Shown here piece after piece: positions 1 to 5,084 of a DNA stretch of 5,084 bases (its first letter is position 1; the number at the start of each line of letters is the position of its first letter). The notes beneath the pieces were generated by a model that saw nothing but the letters and a program-made list of their open reading frames with translations, was not told where the DNA came from and searched no databases. This DNA comes from Candidatus Iainarchaeum sp. Its GTDB lineage: Archaea > B1Sed10-29. The position numbers and the translations under genes were made by a program. The stretch covers positions 1-5,084 of the forward strand of contig PULY01000039.1 in assembly GCA_003551125.1 (NCBI GenBank), in the 5' to 3' direction.

Positions 1-219
1 CCCTCTGGGACTGGAAGCCTCTTAGAAGCGCTGTCCTCTCCGGGGGTGGTTAACTCTCAGGAAGTGGCATACATGAGAAGGATCTTACAAAACGAAGCGG
101 AAGGGCGAGAGTTTCTGCGGGAGCAAGAACCCAGAGGAGAGATCTCTGGCATCCCGGGGATCTGGCTCTTAGATGTAGATGTAGCTTCTCAGGAGTTTAA
201 CAAGCTCCTGGAAGTGTAG
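1..219 (+). CDS. 3' end of an unidentified phage gene (72 residues visible)
   Basis: Frame 1 is open from the first base to TAG at 217-219, so this is the C-terminal 72 residues of a protein that starts upstream of the window. I do not recognise the family. The visible part runs from a Gly/Ser/Leu-rich stretch (SGTGSLLEAL) into a charged helical stretch (YMRRILQNEAEGREFLREQE). It ends in a short hydrophobic block (IPGIWLLDVDV) and a helical tail (SQEFNKLLEV). The base and codon texture (AGA/AGG Arg, GGA Gly, CTC/CTG Leu) matches the downstream genes, so it probably belongs to the same phage late operon. Its position just before coiled-coil virion proteins suggests a structural or morphogenesis role, but that rests on context only. 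The same frame stays open after the TAG up to the next gene's ATG. Confidence 0.7.
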   Translation, partial: PSGTGSLLEALSSPGVVNSQEVAYMRRILQNEAEGREFLREQEPRGEISGIPGIWLLDVDVASQEFNKLLEV

Positions 220-270
220 CTTTTCAAGGCTGTTCAGCAGTCGAACAAAATCGGCAAGGAGGAATTTGAG
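220..270 (+). other. Short intergenic spacer with no terminator or promoter seen
   Basis: This 51-base gap lies between the TAG of the upstream gene and the ATG at 271. It holds the ribosome site for the downstream gene at its 3' end. I see no GC-rich hairpin followed by a T-run and no convincing -35/-10 pair, so both genes are probably on one transcript. In frame 1 the gap contains no stop codon, so it could be read through as 17 codons joining the two neighbours. Confidence 0.6.
256..263 (+). promoter_or_regulatory. Strong Shine-Dalgarno site for the gene at 271
   Basis: AAGGAGGA lies 7 bases upstream of ATG 271. It is a near-full match to the 16S rRNA 3' end complement at ideal spacing. 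It fixes the start at 271 and argues that the gene is translated independently rather than as a continuation of the upstream frame. Confidence 0.88.
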
Positions 271-699
271 ATGGCAGGAGTTAACTTTCAGGATATTCTC
301 TCAGGATTGGGAGAAGCCATGGGGAATAGAAACGTTCTAAGGACTATGTCGCAAGTCGGGACGCAAATGGACCCAGAAGGAGCTGGCGGCTTTTTGGGAC
401 AGCCCGCTACACAGTTGATTGAAGCTCTCGCTGCGCAGGAAGCTCAAGCCAAGCAGGATGACATGCTCAAGAGGCTGTTGGAAGTCTTGGGCGGAGAATC
501 CCCTCAAACAGAAGGCATCTCCCGAGATAGACAAGAAGGCCGACTGGAGAGTGGCTACGGCATGGTGGAAGAGCCGGCTCAAAGGCAGCAACAGCCTATG
601 GCGAGAACCACCAATCTGACAGAGTCTGGCGGTTGGGATAGTTTGATGGACGATATTTTTGGCGAAACTCAGGTTTCTACTCAAACCCTCAGGAGGTAG
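271..699 (+). CDS. Small Gln/Glu-rich putative virion protein (142 aa)
   Basis: The 142-residue product is not a family I can name. Residues 1-50 are Gly/Met-rich and weakly amphipathic (MAGVNFQDILSGLGEAMGNR). Residues 45-75 form a likely helix (QLIEALAAQEAQAKQDDMLKR then LLEVLGG). Residues 75-120 are polar and probably disordered, with a QRQQQ run. The C-terminus has an aromatic/acidic patch (WDSLMDDIFGE). There is no signal peptide, transmembrane helix or enzyme motif. A strong SD site 7 bases upstream sets the start. The TAG at 697-699 leaves only 4 bases before the next ATG, and the last two sense codons (AGG AGG) double as that gene's SD site, so the two are translated in close sequence. 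Small helical proteins of this kind are common beside coiled-coil minor structural proteins in phage late operons. T7 gp13 is of similar size, but I see no sequence match to it. Confidence 0.82.
   Translation: MAGVNFQDILSGLGEAMGNRNVLRTMSQVGTQMDPEGAGGFLGQPATQLIEALAAQEAQAKQDDMLKRLLEVLGGESPQTEGISRDRQEGRLESGYGMVEEPAQRQQQPMARTTNLTESGGWDSLMDDIFGETQVSTQTLRR
691..696 (+). promoter_or_regulatory. Shine-Dalgarno site embedded in the preceding gene; sets the start at 704
   Basis: AGGAGG forms the last two sense codons (Arg-Arg) of the 142-residue gene and lies 7 bases before ATG 704. The in-frame ATG at 659 has no comparable site and would overlap the upstream gene by 41 bases. The start at 704 is therefore preferred. 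Confidence 0.9.
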
Positions 700-703
700 T
701 ATC

Positions 704-1729
704 ATGCCACAGAGGATAGCACAAGCTTTAGGAGAGACTTCTCCTGCTGATTATGCGGGCATGACTCCGGAGCAGGTAGCCCAGTTCGGCCAGCAGCGCC
801 AGGCGCAGGTGACAGATGCGATGAATTTGATGATGCAAATGGATCAGCAGCAGCTCCAGCGGGAGCAGTTTGAGTTTAAGCAGCAAGAAGCAGCCTTGGA
901 TCGTGCCCTCCAGGATAGACAGTTCAAGCTTCAGAAGGAGGCTCATGCCGCTGAAATGGAGGCTCATGAGAGAGATGAGCTTGAACATAAGCATCGTGCT
1001 CGGCAGCTGAGGCTTAAAGCTGATGTGACGCAGCGCCTTTCTGACAGGCAGATTCAAACTGCAATGGGGCCAATGTCTGCGTTGAAGGCTCAAATGCTCG
1101 GGAAAGCTGGCATCAATGTAGGAGCTGGTCCTGGAGAGCCGCCGGAGATCTTTCAGATAAACGTCGATGGCAGAGAGAAGGTCTTCGGCATAGATCCTAC
1201 AACCGGAGAGAGGATGTTTACCGAAGATTTGGGAGAGGCCACAGAGGATCACACCGTCTGGGCGCGGACAGATCTTAGTGAGTACAAGTCTCTTCCGCCA
1301 GGGCAAGGCCCTGAGGGAACTGACTGGATCATGGCGAATAAGATCGGCCAGGAGACAGATCAAGCCCAAAGGATCAGGGATCGCGAATGGGGAAGGATGG
1401 CCACATCGGAGTGGTATGACGATGTGATTGAGCAGTTCGACAGAAGGACGCGAATGGCTCTGAGGAATGCTGCTCCTGATGATGAGGCCCGTCCTCCTGC
1501 GGAGACTCAGTTCCTAAATGCGGTTATCCGAAACATTAAGTCCACCAGTCCGATACAGGACGTCCGAGTCGAGCAGCGCCAAGGCGAATATGTGTTTGTC
1601 GATGGAGAGACTGGCAACGCTCTGCCGGTGCCGTTTCCGGATCATATGATCCAGTCCATAGATCCGACACGCTTCTTTGAGGATGGGGCAGATGAACCTG
1701 AAGATGATGATCCACTGGGGATTAGATGA
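704..1729 (+). CDS. Coiled-coil putative minor virion protein with two beta-hairpin motifs (341 aa)
   Basis: With the start at ATG 704 the product is 341 residues. Residues 1-30 are a Gln/Ala-rich lead with a PEQVAQF helix. Residues 31-118 are a long, highly charged Gln/Glu/Arg/Lys helix, almost certainly coiled coil, with an exact heptad duplication near residues 79-92. Residues 128-147 form a Gly/Pro linker. Residues 148-172 look like a beta hairpin (INVDGREKVFGIDPTTGERM). Residues 205-262 are helical, with Trp209, Trp229 and Trp237. Residues 284-311 form a second hairpin of similar pattern (GEYVFVDGETGNALPV), and residues 326-336 are an acidic tail. Coiled coil plus short strand-turn-strand Asp/Thr-Gly motifs is a layout I associate with phage structural adaptor or internal proteins, but I cannot assign a family. 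It has no signal peptide or enzyme signature. It is coupled to the giant downstream gene by a stop/start overlap, which suggests related functions or controlled stoichiometry. Confidence 0.87.
   Translation: MPQRIAQALGETSPADYAGMTPEQVAQFGQQRQAQVTDAMNLMMQMDQQQLQREQFEFKQQEAALDRALQDRQFKLQKEAHAAEMEAHERDELEHKHRARQLRLKADVTQRLSDRQIQTAMGPMSALKAQMLGKAGINVGAGPGEPPEIFQINVDGREKVFGIDPTTGERMFTEDLGEATEDHTVWARTDLSEYKSLPPGQGPEGTDWIMANKIGQETDQAQRIRDREWGRMATSEWYDDVIEQFDRRTRMALRNAAPDDEARPPAETQFLNAVIRNIKSTSPIQDVRVEQRQGEYVFVDGETGNALPVPFPDHMIQSIDPTRFFEDGADEPEDDDPLGIR
937..968 (+). repeat. 11-base direct repeat, 21 bases apart, encoding a duplicated heptad
   Basis: GGAGGCTCATG occurs at 937-947 and again at 958-968. 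The 21-base period equals seven codons, one coiled-coil heptad, giving EAHAAEM followed by EAHERDE at residues 79-92 of the 341-residue protein. It is short enough to be coincidence of codon use, but the exact heptad register fits a local duplication. Confidence 0.6.
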
Positions 1730-1731
1730 TG
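1717..1731 (+). promoter_or_regulatory. Stop/start overlap with weak ribosome site (translational coupling)
   Basis: The sequence GGGGATTAGATGATGA contains the TGA stop (1727-1729) of the 341-residue gene and two candidate starts for the giant gene. ATG 1726 gives a 4-base ATGA overlap and ATG 1729 gives a 1-base TGATG overlap. The only SD-like element is GGGG (1717-1720), 5 or 8 bases upstream. A poor SD site with overlapping stop and start suggests that ribosomes finishing the upstream gene re-initiate here. Which ATG is used cannot be settled; they differ by one Met. Confidence 0.75.
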
Positions 1732-4700
1732 AATATAAAAGAGATCCGTGAGAAATATCCGGCATACAATGATATGTTAGATGAATCTTTGGCTGAGGCT
1801 TTGCATCAGAAGCATTACTCCGATATGGATCTTGGAGACTTCAAGGAGCGAATCGGTCTCCAGCGGGAGCGGCGAGATCCGATAGGGGATACCGCTCTGC
1901 CGTTGTGTCACCCCAGAGGAAGACTTGGAGCTGTCAGAGAGCCGCAGGAAGAAGATATGCCGCTTCCTTCTATGGGAGAGCTATTCGGAGCAGCGAAGAG
2001 ATCTCCAGTGACAGCCCTCGAGCTGACGGGAGAGATCATAGCTGGAACTGGCGCTTATGCAGGAGGGATCGGCACCAAGATCATGGCCGAAACTACGCCG
2101 TATTTGCCGAACTTGGGATATGCAGGAATCACAGGAGCGCCGAGCTATCTCAAGGCGCTCCAAGAAGATATGACGCATGAGGAACGGGAGGAGTTTACCA
2201 CTGATTTGGAACATCGCACCATGGAGATGATCCGAAAGATCTTTTATGCGGGCGTTCCTCCGGAGAGTCAGACTCCTGAGACTGAAACTCTCATGAAAGG
2301 TCTCGAAGCTGTGATGGAAGCTCCGACTGAACATGCGTTTGAACCTCTGGGGGAGGCTTACGGCAGATTGGTCGGAGACCCCTCAGCGGGGCGGCTCATG
2401 TCAGATGTGGCAGAGGCATCCTTTTGGTTTGCGGTTACTCCTTGGGCGGCTAGAAAAACTGGCCAGTTGCGTGACCGAGCGAAGAAACAAATCGATCAGG
2501 CAAAGCGCGATCGGCAGAAGCTAGAAGCCGAGGAGCAGAGGCTCCGCCGAGAGAAGGCTGAAGCCGAGTTGGAGCGTGGCGAAGCTCTGACGGATGTGGA
2601 AATCAGAGAGCAGCGCGCCAGAGATTATAAGGAACGCGCTGATGAGATCTTTGGCCGAGATGCGATAGCAGACGCTGAGACGGCGCTGCAACAGAGAGAT
2701 CGGATCGAAGCTGCGCAGGATATGAGAGTCAGGGAGTTGGACTCTCGTCAGAAGTATTACGAAGATCTGTTTAGTGAGCAGAATGTGGGGGAGCTGCTGA
2801 CTGAGATTGAGACCTTCATTGAGAACAAGCCCCGATTTAGTCGGACTGAGCTGGATAGGACTGTTGCCCAATGGGAACAGCGCATGAGAGAAAGGGATCT
2901 TGAACTAGCTAAGGATTGGCGCAACTGGAGGGATGAGAAACTTCTGCTGGATCGAGATGGGGTTAGGCCAGCCAAAGATGTGTTTGATCTGCTCCAGGTG
3001 GAGATGGGCCGTCCTGGGAAGGGACTTCCTCCAGGAGCATCAGATCTCCGCTTTGGGGTTGAGGCCAAGAGGCCATGGCCGCGTGATAAGACTCAAGCTG
3101 AATCTGGGGTGATTGAAACTCCTCAGAGGCGTGAACTCTCCCAGATGCGGATCTACTCTCCAGATTCCAGCATCGCCAGAAAGATGCGCCCTGGCGGAGG
3201 GGCGAGGACTCCTAAGAAGCCGACCTCTTCCCAGCAGCTGGAAGCAATCTCTGAGATGGGACAGACCATCTTAGGGACTCCTGAAGCTCAGAGGTGGATT
3301 CACTCTCTAGATCCTTCTGACATCCGCGCAGTTTCAGATGTCGCTATGGATTATCTCCGCGCTAAGGGAGTGAAAGACCCTCAGGCGATGGCTACTCAGG
3401 ATGTGCATACAATCTCAGGGAGAGTACGCAAACGAGATTCGGAGCTGTTTACTGATCCAGACTTCAGCCGGGCAGTGTTGAATCGTCATCAGGGAGTGAG
3501 GCCCCCGAGTAGGCCGCTCCAGCGCCAGGAGGTGATAGCCTCTCTGGAGCAGTTTCCTGAATCTCAGAGACAGGCTCTCAAACGAGAGGAGCTTGCCAAC
3601 AAGAAGATGGAAGCTGACGCTCTGGCGAGAAGGGAAGAAATGGTACGTCAGGCTGCTGAGGAGCGGCAAGCTCGCAAAGCGGCAGAGCGTGAGCATGGAG
3701 AAACTGCTGCCTCGAGGGAGTTTAAATCTGAGCTGGAAAAGCGCCAGGCAGAGCTGACAGAACTCAGGAGGCAGGAACTCGAGCAATCGCCGGAGTACCG
3801 AGCGGCACGAGAGCTAGATGAATATCACGGAATCCAGCAAGAGACTCCTCGTCCTGATTCGGCGTTCTCCGACTCGTTGATGTTTCCCGATGAGGTTTCG
3901 CTGTTTGATGTGATTGAGGATCTCTGGTATTTGAGTGATGAGAGAGGAGCAATCGGAAAGTTGCCGGAGAGAAAGCTGACTGCGCAGCAGCAACAGGCGG
4001 CGAGACGCCTCTCCAGGAATATGGAAATCATCAAGCGGAACGCCGCTCGAGTTGGGAAGAAGATCTCTGAGTATCTGCTCGATGCCAGGTTTACCACTGA
4101 TCCTGCGGTGGCACAGGCCATTGAAACTGCGGCGAATAAGAACTCGCCAGATCTTCTGACAGAACTTCCAGGCCAGAGAACTCGCAAAGCTCCGAGTGAG
4201 GGATCTCAGACGGTTAGAGCCTCTGGAGATCCGCTGAAAAATGCGCACGAGGTGGCAGCTCAGTATAAACGCGCTCGTCAGGCAGAGCTGCGCGAGAAGG
4301 CTTGGAAGACTCCTAAGGAGATGAAAGAAACCTTGGGAAGGTGGTTCCTCTCTACGAATACCAGAGCCAGACAGGCGCTGGAAAACATGAGGATTCCAAA
4401 ATCTCGAGAGGTGTTGGACAACTTAGTGCTGGCTAAAGGCGCTGGGGTGTGGGCGAAAGAGTATTTTAATGCTGCTTATGATAATATCTACGGCCATCTG
4501 TCGAGAACTGAAAAGAGAGTGTTGGACGAGGTGGTAAATGCCAAGCGCAAAGTACAGATCCATGACACTCCAGCGGGCCGTAGCAGGACTTATCCGGAGA
4601 ACTTTGATATAAAGTTTTATCAGGATTTCATTGCCGCAGATCGGCAGGGCATCCCTAACTGGCAGAGAGCTTATGGGTTGAGTGATGCTCAGAGGAAAAA

Positions 4701-5084
4701 GATCGAACAGAGTGCGACAGATTATTTTAATACCATGCGAGATCTGTTGCAGAAGAAATATCAGGAAGGGGCTATTCCTGATTGGCTGTATGACATCCTG
4801 CAGCAGTATGATTACTCTCCGACTATGAAGCTAGAAATCATGGACCGTGCTGCGGCGTTATATGCCAGACATTCGGACATGGACATCAGACGGCCGCCTA
4901 AAGATTTGGAGCAGCTCCAGAGAATGAGCGACAACGTGTTGAAGCGTGATCCTGAAGCGATGAAGCATGATCTGAATATCAGAGACACTAATATCAAGCG
5001 ACTAAAGAAAGGAAGTGCGGGCTATGAGAGGATGAAATCTGATCATTTACTGGCTCAACTTTCGGGGGAGACTTTTAACTGGGC
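1726..5084 (+). CDS. Giant multi-module phage internal-virion/ejection or polyvalent-type protein (5' part, at least 1,119 aa)
   Basis: The frame is open from ATG 1726 (or 1729) to the window end with no stop, giving 1,119 complete codons, and the 3' end lies outside. Residues 7-45 carry a pattern I associate with N-termini of large phage virion proteins (KYPAYNDM, then LAEALHQKHYSDM, then F...IGL). Residues 84-142 are Gly/Ala-rich and may be membrane-active. A short hydrophobic patch lies at 224-242 (FWFAVTPWAA). Residues 251-350 and 357-410 are charged coiled coils, 427-502 a Pro/Gly/Arg linker, 505-590 helical, and 625-700 a second charged coiled coil. From about 719 there is a helical module with GAIGKLPERKLT (741-752), IYGHLSRTEKRVLDE (921-935), a Tyr/Phe-rich helix (998-1012) and YDYSP (1028-1032). 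That module resembles regions I recall from giant phage proteins, some called polyvalent. No peptidase, transglycosylase or nuclease active site is evident in the visible part. Likely role: packaged in the capsid or tail and ejected with DNA. This is inferred from layout and remembered patterns. Confidence 0.8.
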   Translation, partial: MMNIKEIREKYPAYNDMLDESLAEALHQKHYSDMDLGDFKERIGLQRERRDPIGDTALPLCHPRGRLGAVREPQEEDMPLPSMGELFGAAKRSPVTALELTGEIIAGTGAYAGGIGTKIMAETTPYLPNLGYAGITGAPSYLKALQEDMTHEEREEFTTDLEHRTMEMIRKIFYAGVPPESQTPETETLMKGLEAVMEAPTEHAFEPLGEAYGRLVGDPSAGRLMSDVAEASFWFAVTPWAARKTGQLRDRAKKQIDQAKRDRQKLEAEEQRLRREKAEAELERGEALTDVEIREQRARDYKERADEIFGRDAIADAETALQQRDRIEAAQDMRVRELDSRQKYYEDLFSEQNVGELLTEIETFIENKPRFSRTELDRTVAQWEQRMRERDLELAKDWRNWRDEKLLLDRDGVRPAKDVFDLLQVEMGRPGKGLPPGASDLRFGVEAKRPWPRDKTQAESGVIETPQRRELSQMRIYSPDSSIARKMRPGGGARTPKKPTSSQQLEAISEMGQTILGTPEAQRWIHSLDPSDIRAVSDVAMDYLRAKGVKDPQAMATQDVHTISGRVRKRDSELFTDPDFSRAVLNRHQGVRPPSRPLQRQEVIASLEQFPESQRQALKREELANKKMEADALARREEMVRQAAEERQARKAAEREHGETAASREFKSELEKRQAELTELRRQELEQSPEYRAARELDEYHGIQQETPRPDSAFSDSLMFPDEVSLFDVIEDLWYLSDERGAIGKLPERKLTAQQQQAARRLSRNMEIIKRNAARVGKKISEYLLDARFTTDPAVAQAIETAANKNSPDLLTELPGQRTRKAPSEGSQTVRASGDPLKNAHEVAAQYKRARQAELREKAWKTPKEMKETLGRWFLSTNTRARQALENMRIPKSREVLDNLVLAKGAGVWAKEYFNAAYDNIYGHLSRTEKRVLDEVVNAKRKVQIHDTPAGRSRTYPENFDIKFYQDFIAADRQGIPNWQRAYGLSDAQRKKIEQSATDYFNTMRDLLQKKYQEGAIPDWLYDILQQYDYSPTMKLEIMDRAAALYARHSDMDIRRPPKDLEQLQRMSDNVLKRDPEAMKHDLNIRDTNIKRLKKGSAGYERMKSDHLLAQLSGETFNW
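1744..1860 (+). other. N-terminal phage virion-protein motif in the giant protein
   Basis: This encodes residues 7-45: KYPAYNDM, then DESLAEALHQKHYSDM, then a Phe and IGL. From memory, the consensus Lys-Tyr-Pro-x-Tyr-x-Asp-Met, Leu-Ala-x-Ala-Leu-His-x-Lys-x-Tyr-x-Asp-Met, Phe, Ile-Gly-Leu recurs near the N-termini of large phage proteins, including some with lytic transglycosylase domains. Its function is unknown to me. A docking or packaging signal is plausible. Confidence 0.6.
1975..2151 (+). other. Gly/Ala-rich, possibly membrane-interacting segment
   Basis: This encodes residues 84-142, with small-residue spacing around Gly102, Gly107, Gly109, Gly113, Gly114 and Gly116 (IIAGTGAYAGGIG). 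The stretch is moderately hydrophobic but has charged residues, so it is not a classical transmembrane helix. Glycine-zipper-like segments of this kind occur in phage proteins that insert into the host envelope during DNA ejection. That role is inferred here. Confidence 0.4.
2476..2955 (+). other. First coiled-coil block of the giant protein
   Basis: Residues 251-410 are dominated by Arg, Lys, Glu, Gln and Ala, with few prolines or glycines. Leu, Ile or Ala recurs at heptad-like spacing (KLEAEEQRLRREKAEAELER). The block is interrupted near residue 310 (IFGRD) and around 350-370. It probably forms an extended helical rod or oligomerisation region. Confidence 0.65.
3004..3231 (+). other. Pro/Gly/Arg-rich linker between helical modules
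   Basis: Residues 427-502 lose the helical pattern and become rich in Pro, Gly, Ser, Arg and Lys (RPGKGLPPGAS, KRPWPRDK, MRPGGGARTPKKPTSS). This probably marks a disordered, basic hinge between the N-terminal rod and the next helical module, and could also contact DNA. Confidence 0.5.
3527..3536 (+). other. Complete anti-Shine-Dalgarno match inside the giant gene
   Basis: AGGAGGTGAT is a full 10-base complement of the canonical 16S rRNA 3' end. It lies within codons 601-604 (Gln-Glu-Val-Ile). No ATG, GTG or TTG sits at usable spacing downstream, so it is not an obvious internal start. It lies between the helical block ending near residue 590 and the coiled coil starting near 625, where a translation pause could act. 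Confidence 0.5.
3598..3825 (+). other. Second coiled-coil block of the giant protein
   Basis: Residues 625-700 are almost purely Ala, Glu, Arg, Lys and Gln with spaced Leu (ALARREEMVRQAAEERQARK; ELEKRQAELTELRRQELE). There is no Pro or Gly across most of it. This is typical of a long single helix or coiled coil and ends near the ELDEYHG sequence. Confidence 0.65.
3880..5084 (+). other. C-terminal helical module of the giant protein (incomplete)
   Basis: From residue 719 onward the protein looks like a folded helical region with conserved-looking short motifs. These are GAIGKLP (741-747), SEYLLDARF (781-789), GRWFLS with nearby Arg/Ala (871-884), IYGHLS...LDE (921-935), DYFNTMRDLL...Y..G (999-1015) and YDYSP (1028-1032). 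I recall closely similar motif order in very large phage proteins of unknown or polyvalent function. The module continues beyond the window. Confidence 0.5.

Noticed and set aside
419..619. 66-codon + strand frame inside the 142-residue gene as an overprinted gene.
   Set aside because: There is no SD before its ATG, and its composition is the basic shadow of a Gln/Glu-rich frame.
659..703. Upstream in-frame ATG at 659 as the start of the coiled-coil protein.
   Set aside because: It has no SD site and overlaps the preceding gene by 41 bases, whereas ATG 704 has AGGAGG at 7-base spacing.
681..703. Programmed +1 frameshift at the CTC AGG AGG TAG end of the 142-residue gene, reminiscent of SD-assisted frameshifting.
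   Set aside because: The AGGAGG is fully explained as the SD site for ATG 704, and no convincing slippery codon adjoins the stop.
935..947. AAGGAGG followed by ATG inside the 341-residue gene, as an internal start.
   Set aside because: The spacing is only 3 bases and the ATG opens a frame of about 21 codons out of register.
728..1369. A 213-codon open frame on the minus strand, rich in Leu.
   Set aside because: It is antisense to the Gln/Glu/Lys codons of the coiled-coil gene, which reverse-complement to Leu and Phe codons. The hydrophobic look is an artefact, and the + strand gene has a clear SD site and junctions.
1731..1742. AATATAAAAG near the start of the giant gene as a promoter or TATA-like element.
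   Set aside because: It is coding sequence (Asn-Ile-Lys) with no partner -35 element, and the stop/start overlap indicates a continuous transcript.
1905..2180. 91-codon + strand frame inside the giant gene.
   Set aside because: It is out of frame with the giant gene, has no ribosome site, and is a Arg/Ser/His-rich frame-shift shadow.
3415..4248. Several overlapping minus-strand open frames of 120-144 codons.
   Set aside because: All lie opposite the continuous giant gene, overlap one another in different frames, and read as low-complexity Ser/Leu/Arg mirror images of Glu/Arg/Gln codons.
1..5084. Reassigned TAG (amber-recoded phage).
   Set aside because: Two genes end at TAG just before or around well-formed ribosome sites and new ATGs. 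The 341-codon and 1,119-codon frames contain no in-frame TAG, which would be expected if it were a sense codon.

Overview
The window looks like part of the late structural (virion) region of a tailed double-stranded DNA bacteriophage, probably environmental. It holds four tightly packed genes, all on the + strand. Shine-Dalgarno (SD) sites are strong and one stop/start pair overlaps. The proteins are rich in Gln, Glu, Arg and Ala and in predicted coiled coil, and none resembles a metabolic enzyme. The last gene carries an N-terminal sequence pattern that I associate with large phage internal-virion, ejection or polyvalent proteins. No tRNA, rRNA, CRISPR array, insertion sequence, promoter or terminator is visible. 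The host cannot be named. AGGAGG-type ribosome sites imply a host with a canonical anti-SD sequence.

Layout: positions 1-219 are the last 72 codons of an unidentified gene. A 51-base gap (220-270) carries an AAGGAGGA ribosome site for a 142-residue protein (271-699). That gene ends in AGG AGG TAG, and those AGG codons are the SD site for the next gene. The next start is ATG 704, not the upstream in-frame ATG at 659. The 341-residue product (704-1729) has a long Gln/Glu/Arg coiled coil and two beta-hairpin-like Asp/Thr-Gly motifs. Its TGA overlaps the ATG of a very large gene (1726 to beyond the window end), open for at least 1,119 codons.

The large protein begins with the phage N-terminal pattern (residues 7-45). 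A Gly/Ala-rich, possibly membrane-active stretch follows (84-142), then charged coiled coils (251-410), a Pro/Gly/Arg linker (427-502), a helical block, a second charged coiled coil (625-700) and a helical C-terminal module (about 719 onward). That module resembles regions I recall from giant phage proteins.

Working inference: these genes encode minor or internal virion proteins, possibly a DNA-ejection apparatus. The small/medium/very large order recalls the T7 gp13-gp16 internal-core genes, but I see no direct T7 homology. The most unusual items are the giant multi-module protein, a complete 10-base anti-SD match inside it with no start codon behind it, paired hairpin motifs and a histidine-marked heptad duplication in the 341-residue protein, and an apparent excess of GATC.
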